Shown: piece by piece, positions 55,055-64,000 of the stretch
Numbering within the stretch: the stretch's first letter is position 1
Layout: the number at the start of each line of letters is the position of its first letter
Assembly (NCBI GenBank): GCA_012490785.1
Contig: JAAXCT010000824.1
Span: 186,001-250,000 of the forward strand
Reading direction: 5' to 3'
Length of the DNA: 64,000 nt
DNA from: Eragrostis nindensis
Taxonomy: Eukaryota > Streptophyta > Magnoliopsida > Poales > Poaceae
Notes under the pieces: generated by a model
Databases searched by the model: none
Told to the model about the DNA's origin: nothing
What the model saw: only the letters and a program-made list of their open reading frames with translations
Made by a program: the position numbers and the translations under genes

Positions 55055-58000
55055 GGCGCTGGTGTCGGCGCTGTCGAACGTCAGGTACTTAACTGAGGCG
55101 GCCGCGGCGGCCGAGAGGATCACGGAGGTGATCCGGCGGGAGCCCAAGATCGACTCGGAGAGCGAAGCCGGCGAGGAGCTGGCAAAAGTCGCCGGTGAGG
55201 TGGAGTTCAAGAACGTCCAGTTCTGCTACCCGTCGCGGCCGGAGAGCCCCGTCTTGGTCAACTTCAGCCTGCGCGTGCCGGGGGGGCGCACGGTGGCGCT
55301 CGTCGGCAGCAGCGGCTCCGGCAAGTCGACGGTGATCGCGCTGCTGGAGCGGTTCTACGACCCGTCGGCCGGGGAGGTGGCGCTGGACGGCGTGGACATC
55401 CGGCGGCTGCGGCTCAAGTGGCTCCGCGCGCAGATGGGGCTCGTCAGCCAGGAGCCGGCGCTGTTCGCGACGTTGGTACGGGAGAACATACTGTTCGGAA
55501 AGGAGGACGCCACGGAGGATGAAGTCGTCGCCGCGGCCAAGGCGGCCAACGCACACAATTTCATCTCGCAGCTGCCGCAGGGCTACGACACGCAGGTAAA
55601 CACTGCTTAATCGGTTTTTAATTGACACCCACTCGTCTTTTTAATTTTTTCTTAAAAAAAATAAAAACTATACATGCTGTATGTCATCAGTTTTTCTAAA
55701 AATATAGAAAGGAATAGTAACTAAGAATTTTATTATGTTTTAAGTATCTTACTAAGTTGATATGTCCATCCTCCCAAAAAAAAATTCATATGTGGAGAGA
55801 TGTATGTCTTTTTCGGCTTAGTTAAATCTAAATTTTTTTTAAAAAATGCTATTAACAGTAAAAAAAATTCAAATTGAACCCTAAAATGATGATATGTTCA
55901 TCTAAAAGTAAGTAGTAACATTTTGATTTTAAAAAATTTATTTATGAGTAAATTTTCAAAATGAGTAATCATGTTCCAGAACTTGTTAAGGTATGTCAAC
56001 TACGTTCAAAGTTTCGTAAATATCTATATAATTTGGTTACGTAGCTGCTCACTTAACTTGATTTTTTATATATATTTTTTCATTCCTCAAATTAGTATAA
56101 CAATCACAATTCATGCTAGAGAATATTATTTGACTACATCTCGGCTCGGTCAGGAATAAAGAGATGGCAAGCCATGCCTTAAAAATAGCCACATCAATAA
56201 CAAATTTACATTTTCAGTATTTTGAATTTAGATAACACATTTTAGCGTTTGAAGACCTAGGTCACACCTCGAGACAAGTTGAAGGACTCTTGATGCATTT
56301 TACTTTTTATTATAGATTAGAATATTTTTTTTGAATATTTATAGGCTAGAACCCGTGTACCTGTAGAATAGGAAAAGGTTTAAGTGGTTCCGTAAAGAAT
56401 AAATCCCGTGTTTTAGTGTCAAATCATGGATTTTTCACAAATGGAAAGGAGAAATGGGAGCAGTAGTAGATCCATGTCTTTGGGCTTAGTGGTGTGTGGA
56501 TGCAGGTTGGGTTGGGTTAGAAAATATAATAGCGTATGCTCAAAAAAAAAATATATAATAGCGATGCTCCCCATTCAAGCAAGCGATGCTTCGTTATCTT
56601 TATCGAGATGACGAGCATTTGCCGTGGCTTAGTCGGCGGAAAAGCCGGCAGCCGATGAGAATGGCCTCTACGGTCTTATCGCCGATGAGAATGGCCTCTA
56701 CGGTCTTGTTCGTCTCCAGCAGATAGGTGAAGCTACTATGGTCGGTGGAAAGGGGGGTACATTTGCTGAAGTAGCGCAATCCAGCAGCCATAGCATGAGC
56801 AGGAGGTTCTCTTCAACTGGGGACTCATAGCTGATGCTCGAGATGATGACAACAGCAGTAACAAGAAGCCAAAGCTCCCTGCTGCATCCTTCAAAAAGCT
56901 AGTGATGTTGAATGCACCAGAGTGGAAATTTGCTCTGACTGGAAGCTTTAGTGCAGCTCTGTTTGGAGGCATACAAGCTGTGTTTGCTTACGGGATGGGC
57001 AGCATGTTCTCGGTCTACTTCTTGACAGATCATGCAGAGATCAAGGCCCAAACACGGATTTACGCCCTTCTTTTTGTTGCTATCGCAGTGGCCTCATTCC
57101 TGCTCAACGTGGGGCAACATTACAGCTTCGGTGCCATGGGGGAGTACCTCACCAAGAGGGTCAGGGAGCAGATGCTCACAAAGATCCTCACTTTTGAGAT
57201 TGGTTGGTTTGATCGTGTCGACAACTCCAGTGGTACTATATCCTCACAACTTGCCAATGATGCCAATGTTGTAAGTATTATTTAAGTTTTTTAATATGCT
57301 TGGAAAACCTCCAATCAATAATGCCTGATCAGAACCAGTAATATCATATTTGTTGCAGGTGAGGTCCCTCGTCGGTGATCGAATGGCTCTTGTGATCCAG
57401 ACCATATCTGCGGTGCTCATATCCTGCACCATGGGTCTGGTCATCTCCTGGCGCCTGGCCCTCGTCATGATAGCAACTCAACCTCTTGTCGTCATCAGCT
57501 TTTACTCTCGTCGTGTCTTACTAAAGAGCATATCAAAGAAATCGATACAGGCACAGTCTGAGAGCAGTAAGCTAGCCGCTGATGCTGTTTCCAACCTTCG
57601 CACCATCACCACCTTCTCATCTCAGGACCGCATCCTACACCTCTTCTATGAAGCGCAGGATGGGCCACGCAGGGAAAGCATCCGACAATCGTGGTTTGCT
57701 GGGCTTGTCCTTGGCACCGCCACATGGCTCATGTCATGCACATGGGCGCTCGACATTTGGTACGGTGGCAAGCTCATGTCTGAACATCACATAACTGCCA
57801 AGGCACTCTTTCAATCCTTCATGATTCTAGTAACCACAGGACGTGTGATTGCAGAAGCGGGCAGCATGACAACAGATCTTGCTAAGGGCGCTGATGCAGT
57901 CGCATCAGTGTTTGTTGTTCTTGACCGGGAAACAGAGATTGACCCTGACAGTCCTGATGGATACAAGCCAAAGAAACTCAACTGTAACATAGAGATCGTA

Positions 58001-58729
58001 GGAGTTGATTTTGCATACCCATCAAGGCCAGATGTGCTCATCTTCAAGGGGTTCTCCTTGAGCATACAGCCAGGCAAGTCAACGGCTATTATTGGGCAAA
58101 GTGGTTCTGGAAAGTCAACCATCATGGGGCTTATAGAGCGGTTCTACGACCCACTTAGAGGGGTGGTGAAGATTGACGACAGAGATATAAAAACATACAA
58201 TCTCCGAGCCTTGAGACAGCACATTGGGCTTGTTAACCAGGAACCAACACTATTTGCAGGAACCATTAGAGAGAACATCATGTACGGCACGGAGACAGCA
58301 AGTGAGGCCGAGATGGAGAATGCGGCAAGGACCGCCAATGCGCATGATTTCATCAGCGGCCTCAAGGATGGTTACGACACATGGTGCGGTGAGCAAGGTG
58401 TTCAGCTATCAGGAGGGCAGAAGCAGCGTGTTGCCATTGCCCGTGCCATCCTAAAGAACCCTTCCATTCTGCTGCTGGATGAGGCTACAAGCGCGCTGGA
58501 CAGCCAGTCTGAGAGAGCGGTACAAGAAGCGCTGGACCTCGTGCTGGTTGGCAGGACGAGCGTGGTGGTGGCGCATAGGCTGAGCACTGTCCAGAGCTGT
58601 GACGTGATCGCCGTGCTTGAGAAGGGAGTTGTTTTGGAAGAGGGCACACACGCGTCCCTCATGGCCAAAGGATCATCTGGGACATACTTTGGGTTGGTTA
58701 GCTTGCAACATGGAGGCAGTCAGCACTGA
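55055..58729 (+). pseudogene. ABCB-G: chimeric, partly deleted ABCB copy
   Basis: Exon 4 (55055-55595) is of the array type, but intron 4 (from 55596, GTAAACACTGC) is the long type found in ABCB-C. The first part of exon 5 is gone: intron-like sequence (to about 56425) and unrelated bases lead to ENGLYGLVRLQQIGEAT near 56675, so the NBD1 signature and Walker B are missing. GATGAGAATGGCCTCTACGG is doubled there, and a small deletion near 56825 breaks the frame (TCATAG). From 56843 to 57270 (rest of exon 5) and 57359-58729 (exon 6) the sequence is open with an intact NBD2. It cannot encode a complete transporter but has the best-preserved last exon of its sub-type. Confidence 0.85.
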
Positions 58730-59977
58730 GATTTTTGGATGAGAACAGCAGCACTTTGCAAAAGTTGCATTCCATTCAGATGACTCGCCATTTGGATTTG
58801 AGCTGCAAGTGCTGCTGTTTCTGAAAGGTGCATTGGTGCCACCTGTAATTTAGCTCTAGTAGATTTGCAGCTCCATGTGATTGTGATCATTTGATCGAAT
58901 TAGAAGTGATGACCCAATTATATTATCCCTCCAGCGTATTGCTGTGAACCTTTGGGGCTGTGAATCGCATTCGTGTCTAGTAGGAAGCATGCGCTGTCTC
59001 CAGAGGCGCACTGGCCAGAAGCGTGGCTCAGCAGGTCAACACATCAGCACTCCTGCGCTACGTGACATGGCCATCCTGCATTTCGCGCGCAGGGCTGGAG
59101 GATCCGAGTGGCCTGAACTGGCTGTCAGCCGATGTGCTCCGGCCACTGGACCAGGAACATTGCTCGTGGCCGGTTCCTGAATTCCCGGGAAGGTACATAA
59201 AAATGTATCAGTTTTGTACTATTTACTTGATACAGCTGCTACAAATGTATTCTAGTGGTGGAAATGTCAAGAAATATGAGAGTAGATTTTATTTCATCTT
59301 ATTCTTCTATGACTCAAATTTTCAATTCAAAATTCCAAAACGAGGTATTTAGTTCTTATTACTATGACGATTATATATCAAAAGATTCTTAGGGAGTAGA
59401 ATGGACACAAACCAAGAGGAAGATAAAGCAGCAGCAGCACAAGAATTGATACCAGGTTATTATGCAAGTGTTACTTGCTTCTGGGTGTGCACCTTGAGAT
59501 GCGACGATCAGACACATTTAGAAAGAACCGTATTTAATCATAATATATGCATCATAAGGCGAATAAAATCCACACATGTTTTCAATTTTTCATTGGCCAA
59601 CGGATTGAGACTCTTGATGTCTGGTAACTGGTAGGATCAACCAGGGCAATAGGGCAGCGGTTCTCGTTGGCTGGGGACGAGGCGACAAGCGGCCTTACGC
59701 GCACCGTCGCCCACCACACGTCCAACTCACACGAAACCCTTGGGGCACGTCCAACAGATAGCATATGTTTTCTGTTTGTTCTGTAATACCTATCTCAAAG
59801 CAGACTCCAAACTACACAAGATGCTTAATTCAAATGGGGCAGGCCAACTAAAACCTTTTTGCCCCACTAACAATTCAGCCTTATTTTTTAAATTGTACAT
59901 GTATGCAATACTATAACCCTCAAAACTTTTAATTCTTATGCACAACTACTCAAGGGCCAATAAAATGGCCAGGCAGC
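58730..59977. other. 3' flank of ABCB-G and intergenic region
   Basis: Bases 59190-59430 match the 3' flank of ABCB-D (46990-47230), showing descent from one duplicated ancestor. Around 59040-59110 a weak match to 40640-40720 (CCATCCTGCATTTCGC) occurs. Bases 59640-59940 contain nothing recognised. The 3' UTR of YY1 (minus) lies at the right edge. Confidence 0.5.
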
Positions 59978-62823
59978 TCATTCTTCATCTTCGGTTTCCT
60001 CATCGTCACTGCTAGCAGCTCTATATCTCCACCCATCCTCAACATTGTCCCCCTCTTCCTCAGTCTCCTCGCTGTCATCCTGGTATAACACTTTCCCGGG
60101 CCACTGGTGCTCTCCCGGGACATTGATAGCCGGAGATGGTGTCGTGTACCCTCCTTTGTGCTTGGGGATCTTGGGCAGTGGCATCTTTGCAGCAATGTTC
60201 GGCTTGCTTCTGTGGGAATTCTTCGACATGGAACCCTTCGAAGAAGCAGCAACTTGAGCACCAGCGTCCTGGTCATGATTGGGATGCTCTTTTCTCAGAT
60301 GTAGGTTGAGCTTGTACTCGTGGATGTATGCCTTGTCGCAGCCATCGTATGGGCAAACATATGGGCGCTCAGCTGTGGGAGCTGGTGGCGTAACTGAAGA
60401 TTTTACTGGTTTAGGATGGTGATGTTCTGGTGGGGTGTGATTCATTGTCGACGCACCTGGATTCTGCAAGCCAACCTACATTAGTTGCATAAGAATACCA
60501 TCTTACAAGTGGAAATTTACAGATATTCAGAAATCTTTACCTTCTCGTGTTGCGCCCTGATATGAGCTCTTAGTTTAGACTCTTGCGTAAACCTTCGGCC
60601 ACATTCTGGGTACTGGCACACATGGTAATTATCAGCAGAATGTGTTTTCATGTGTGCCTTCAAATTAAAATCCAATGAAAAAGCCTGCAACAACAAGCAC
60701 ACAGAATTAGAAATAGGTACTACCAAATCCATAATTATAGGATCCAATGGCTAAGAAAGTGTTCAATTCATCCCACCAGATGACATGCATTCTACAGAAC
60801 TTCAAAGAAACATAAAATGATAATTGTGAATGGGAACAAAGAGTAAGTGCTGTAGCACGACAACTCAAAATTGAGCAAGTATTGTTAGCACAGCATCAAG
60901 TATTTCTGGGAATTAGTTAAGCACTCTATGCTGGGCTGTACAAGGGAAGAAATGTATTGCTCAGATTTGATCACATTAAATACTTTTGTCTGTTAACATG
61001 AGTACAATCATTGCCCCAAAGAAACTTATCTTTTGCGAGTATGCACGTGAAATTTAAGTGGTGTACAAGTGATGCATATGTTAAACAAAAGGGTACATCG
61101 CAAGCTTAATGCAGTCAATGGAAACATGAGGAATGACCAAAGCTTTGTACAGATTTACACTGGCGTGGAAACTAAGCATTGTGCTATTTGGGATCCAGGA
61201 CACATTACTTCAGTGTTTATAATAACTCTAACAATTTGAAAACATACAAACAATTCATCCATAACTAAAATAGAAACTGCAACCAAGAAATGAATTAACA
61301 CAATGGATCGGACATGGTGACTACCTTCCCACAACCTTCATGAGGACACACGAAGTTCTTTTCTCCCGTGTGAATTAGAAAATGCCTCTTCAACTTAGAG
61401 CTATCCAAAAATTTCTGTAGAATCAAATCAAGAGAGAACATTAGTTAAGCAACTCAAATAGAACAATCTCCACATAATCTGAAAATTGATACATGATGTG
61501 CAAAGAATCATAAATAACACCTTGCCACAGTTTTCATAGTGACAGATATATTGCCTCTCCCCATGGACATGAGCATGCTTCCGAAGAGCCCCCGCATCAA
61601 TAAAAATTTTCCCACACCCTTCATAGCTGCAAAGGAAGAGAACCTCGGTGTTTGGTTCAGGCTTTGCAGATTCTGCCCCTTGGTCCTTGTCTTTGGCTTT
61701 CAGAGATGCCAATCTGTCCTCTGTACAGACATATAGTAAAAAATGCCAGATAAATAAGACAACTAAATCATAAAATAAACAGCATATCCAAGAAATAAAC
61801 GCAACTAGCCAAACGTCCTTAACGTAGCATCATATTAGAACTGTACAATGCCCGGAAATAATTAGCAGCCAAGAACAGATGTCGAAGTTTTGCCAGACTC
61901 ATGGATTTATAGGTACTGTCGTACAGAATTCTGAAAAAGGAAACTTAAGAGTCATGCTATCCTCACTCCAAAATTGTTGCGACTTACTACGAACATGCGA
62001 TGCAGTCAGTGCAAGGAACGTGAGATGTTACCATCGTTTATTTAGTCCTATACTCATATTAGCCGTGCAGTAAAGTTACTTAGCTAGACCCTTTGAGAGC
62101 ACACCTATACCGAAGAAATCGCTGTAACAGGCACCTAAGCTTTTCGACAATAATGCTATTAATCAAAGTAATAAGCAAGCAAACTGGCGGGCTACAGTGA
62201 AGCCTTGTGGCATGTGGGCCAATTGTACCCCTATGCTTAGAGCGTGGCACATGAACTAACCAGTGATGCTAGCCACAAACCAAAGCCACTCTCACAAAAT
62301 TCATGGCGGGCTACAGTTACAGTGAAGCCTTGTGGACCAATTCTACCCCTATCCTTGGAGCGTGGCACATGAACTAACCATGCTAGCCAAAAACCAAAGC
62401 TTAAACCTCTCACGAAATTCACACGAGCGCGCCCGAAAATCAAGCAAGCAAGATAACAGGAACTACAAACAGCGGGAACAAGAAAGCTCGAGACTTTAGC
62501 TTAGTTTCACAGCAGCAAACCAACGGGGAAAAGGAAAGCTTGCTTTTCTAGCTTAAGTTTCACAGCAGCAAAACCAAGATGAGGAGGGCAGCATAGGCGT
62601 ACCTCGCACCCACTTGTAGAGCGCGCAGGGGCCGCCGGCGATGACCAGGTCCTGCGGAACCCTGGAGGAGAGGACACAGCAACAGGTGAGATCCAAATCG
62701 CGGCGGGGAGGGAGCAAGGGAAAGAAGTAAACGGAGGTCAGCGACGAGGCCGAGGGACGGGGGCAGGAGACGGACGCACCACTCCTTGACCCACCGGTGG
62801 CGGCGGCGGGCGGGCGCCTGCAT
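59978..62823 (-). CDS. YY1: YIN YANG 1-type C2H2 zinc-finger transcription factor, six exons, 340 aa
   Basis: Minus-strand exons are 62823-62780, 62661-62603, 61720-61521, 61414-61325, 60684-60541 and 60463-59978. Borders are GT-AG, phases match and the total is 1,023 nt. The N-terminus HRWVKEWVPQDLVIAGGPC and KWVRED are the plant YY1 signature. Five C2H2 fingers follow: Cys65-His87, Cys94-His116, Cys124-His146, from Cys154, and a last one (YVCPYDGCDKAYIHEYKLN) in exon 6. The C-terminus is acidic (DDSEETEEEGDN, SSDDEETEDEE), as in the Arabidopsis protein, a dual activator/repressor that works with Mediator in ABA responses. It acts in the nucleus. Start at 62823 is the only ATG in frame before RWVKEW. 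Nothing is broken; this is a single-copy anchor next to the repetitive ABCB cluster. Confidence 0.93.
60685..61324 (-). other. Intron 5 of YY1
   Basis: 640 bp of AT-rich intron between exons 5 and 4 (minus numbering). No element was recognised inside. The longest YY1 intron (61721-62602) likewise holds nothing recognisable apart from a direct repeat of GTGAAGCCTTGTGG with flanks near 62200 and 62325. Confidence 0.7.
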
Positions 62824-63790
62824 CTCGGAGGCGAGCGAGCCGGCGGGCGGCGGAGGTGGAGGGGCGGGCGAGGAGGGTTAGGGATTGGGAATCTGGGGAG
62901 GGGAACGGCCGCGGGCGCGGGTGGGGTGGGTACGACAACCACGAGGTGGGAGCACGAGTTGGATGCGATGGTGGCGATCGTCCGTCCCGTCTGGTCTGGC
63001 GCCGCGAGGAGATATGGCAATGGATGCCATTGACCCCCCCGAGTCCAGCTCCCCCAACTCGGAGTCGGACGGAGGCGCAAGCGTGACCTTGCGTTTCGCT
63101 CTTCCTTTTTCCCGGGGCGTTGCGCTTCGTCTCCTGGTAATGTGGGGGCAATGGCGACTCGGGGCGCAAGCGCGAACAGGGAGGGCGATGGGATAAAACA
63201 AAAACACGCAAATAAATTTGATTCTCGTCTGATAGAAAATACAAATATGATGAGTTGTCAAGCAATTTTTCTTTGTCCCCTTCAAAAAAATATAATTGTC
63301 ATTGTTTTTAAAAAAAATGAAAGTCCATACTTATGAGCATTTTCTAGTGGGCCACCTTTTTTGTGTATGTATGTGAAACACATTAATGGGACATCTTTTG
63401 ATCAGATCCATCACGCCAACATCTAAAGTGCACGTTATTAGGACAACACTATTGTTCTCTTCTTTGCAAAAATAGATCACAAACTTTGTTCATACTGACT
63501 TAAAAGGCACATATACGCTAGACACTGTTTTTTCGGTGTATTTGTCCGAACAACAAAAGAAAGCAAGTCAATGAAAATAAAAAGTTTGGTGCCAGTAAGT
63601 TATCCTCTAGAGTAACGAGGCCATAGCCGACTTTGTTTTTCTCTCAACAAGAATGTGATGGAATTAATCATCTTTGTGTTTCCTCCCTAATGGCCATATG
63701 AAACTACGTTTCATTTTGAAACATCACATGATGATGTATTGCAGCATGGACCTCTGGTCCAGTAACGCAAAAAAGCAACGGCATAGGAAC
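62824..63790. other. YY1 upstream region and intergenic DNA
   Basis: Bases 62824-63190 are very GC-rich, consistent with a 5' UTR and promoter of the minus-strand YY1 gene. Frames open on both strands there are compositional. No TATA box was seen. From 63200 the DNA is AT-rich with no gene. Confidence 0.45.
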
Positions 63791-63792
63791 AA

Positions 63793-64000
63793 CGGTTTTT
63801 TTTTTGAATGAACTGGAGAGGCAAAGCCCCTACATATTAATATATTAATAATAAAAAAATAAAACAGAGGTCAACAATCTCATAATCATACGTTATCATC
63901 ATAAACATATACAAAAAATACCATTAGAAAAGCACGAACATCATGACATCATTTTTAGAAACAAAGTACTTAAACATTCGAACCATTTTTTTTAAGAAAC
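63793..64000 (-). mobile_element. Tail of a non-LTR retroposon, cut by the window end
   Basis: A T run (63796-63805), then GAATGAACTGGAGAGGCAAAG and an AT-rich stretch. Read on the minus strand, this is a 3' UTR with CTTTGCCTCTCCAGTTCATTC followed by a poly-A tail, closely like the LINE tail at 20089 (GGAACAGGAGAGGCTTGCG). The remainder lies outside the window. Confidence 0.5.

Overview
The window is nuclear DNA of a grass (Poaceae). This rests on genes with GC-rich 5' ends and short GT-AG introns, Stowaway and Tourist type MITEs, an intact plant L1-type LINE, a solo LTR, and proteins that read as plant families (ABCB transporters, DUF247, CSLC, plant YY1). Species was not determined. All gene structures were built by hand from reading frames, splice signals and comparison of paralogs inside the window.

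Region 1 (about 1-11.7 kb) is repeat-rich and largely decayed. A roughly 1.9 kb block occurs twice in direct orientation (1559-3455 and 5047-6953). It carries an antisense fragment of a CSLC glucan synthase gene followed by a DUF247 pseudogene. A third, inverted DUF247 copy abuts the first and makes a palindrome with arms near 1.09 kb and a 15-bp centre (2636-4832). Next comes a module with two small convergent genes for GRF-like zinc-finger proteins (7450-7926 plus, 8646-9067 minus). It has a GGCGCC-rich repeat and TATA box upstream, and an inverted repeat with 0.8 kb arms.

Region 2 (11.7-58.7 kb) is a tandem cluster of ABCB (MDR/P-glycoprotein) full transporters. ABCB-A (minus, 11747-17557) is intact with six exons and 1248 codons. 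A relic of a second NBD (21.6-22.1 kb) has a complete LINE in its 3' flank (22256-29092, 15-bp target duplication, both ORFs open). Pseudogene ABCB-C (29.6-38.4 kb) has a 3,012-bp solo LTR in exon 4, a MITE in exon 5 and further frameshifts. ABCB-D (42695-46907) is plausibly functional. Downstream, a unit of about 3.7 kb made of intergenic sequence joined directly to exons 4-6 repeats in tandem (exon-4 starts at 43919, 47637, 51337 and 55055). The last unit runs into a different, damaged paralog (ABCB-G, ends 58729). The upstream/intron-3 junction lies in an ATGCA microhomology, so copies E and F lack exons 1-3 (the first transmembrane domain) but keep a usable exon-4 acceptor in the right phase.

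Region 3 (59-64 kb) holds an intact minus-strand gene for the plant YIN YANG 1 zinc-finger factor (six exons, 340 aa, five C2H2 fingers), then intergenic DNA and the tail of another probable retroposon.

The functional inventory is small: one or two ABCB transporters, YY1, an apparently mobile-competent LINE, and perhaps the GRF-like genes. Most of the rest records duplication, capture and insertion. The observations most worth testing are the promoter/exon-4 fusion array, which could act as alternative C-terminal cassettes for ABCB-D, and the two inverted repeats, which could give hairpin RNAs.
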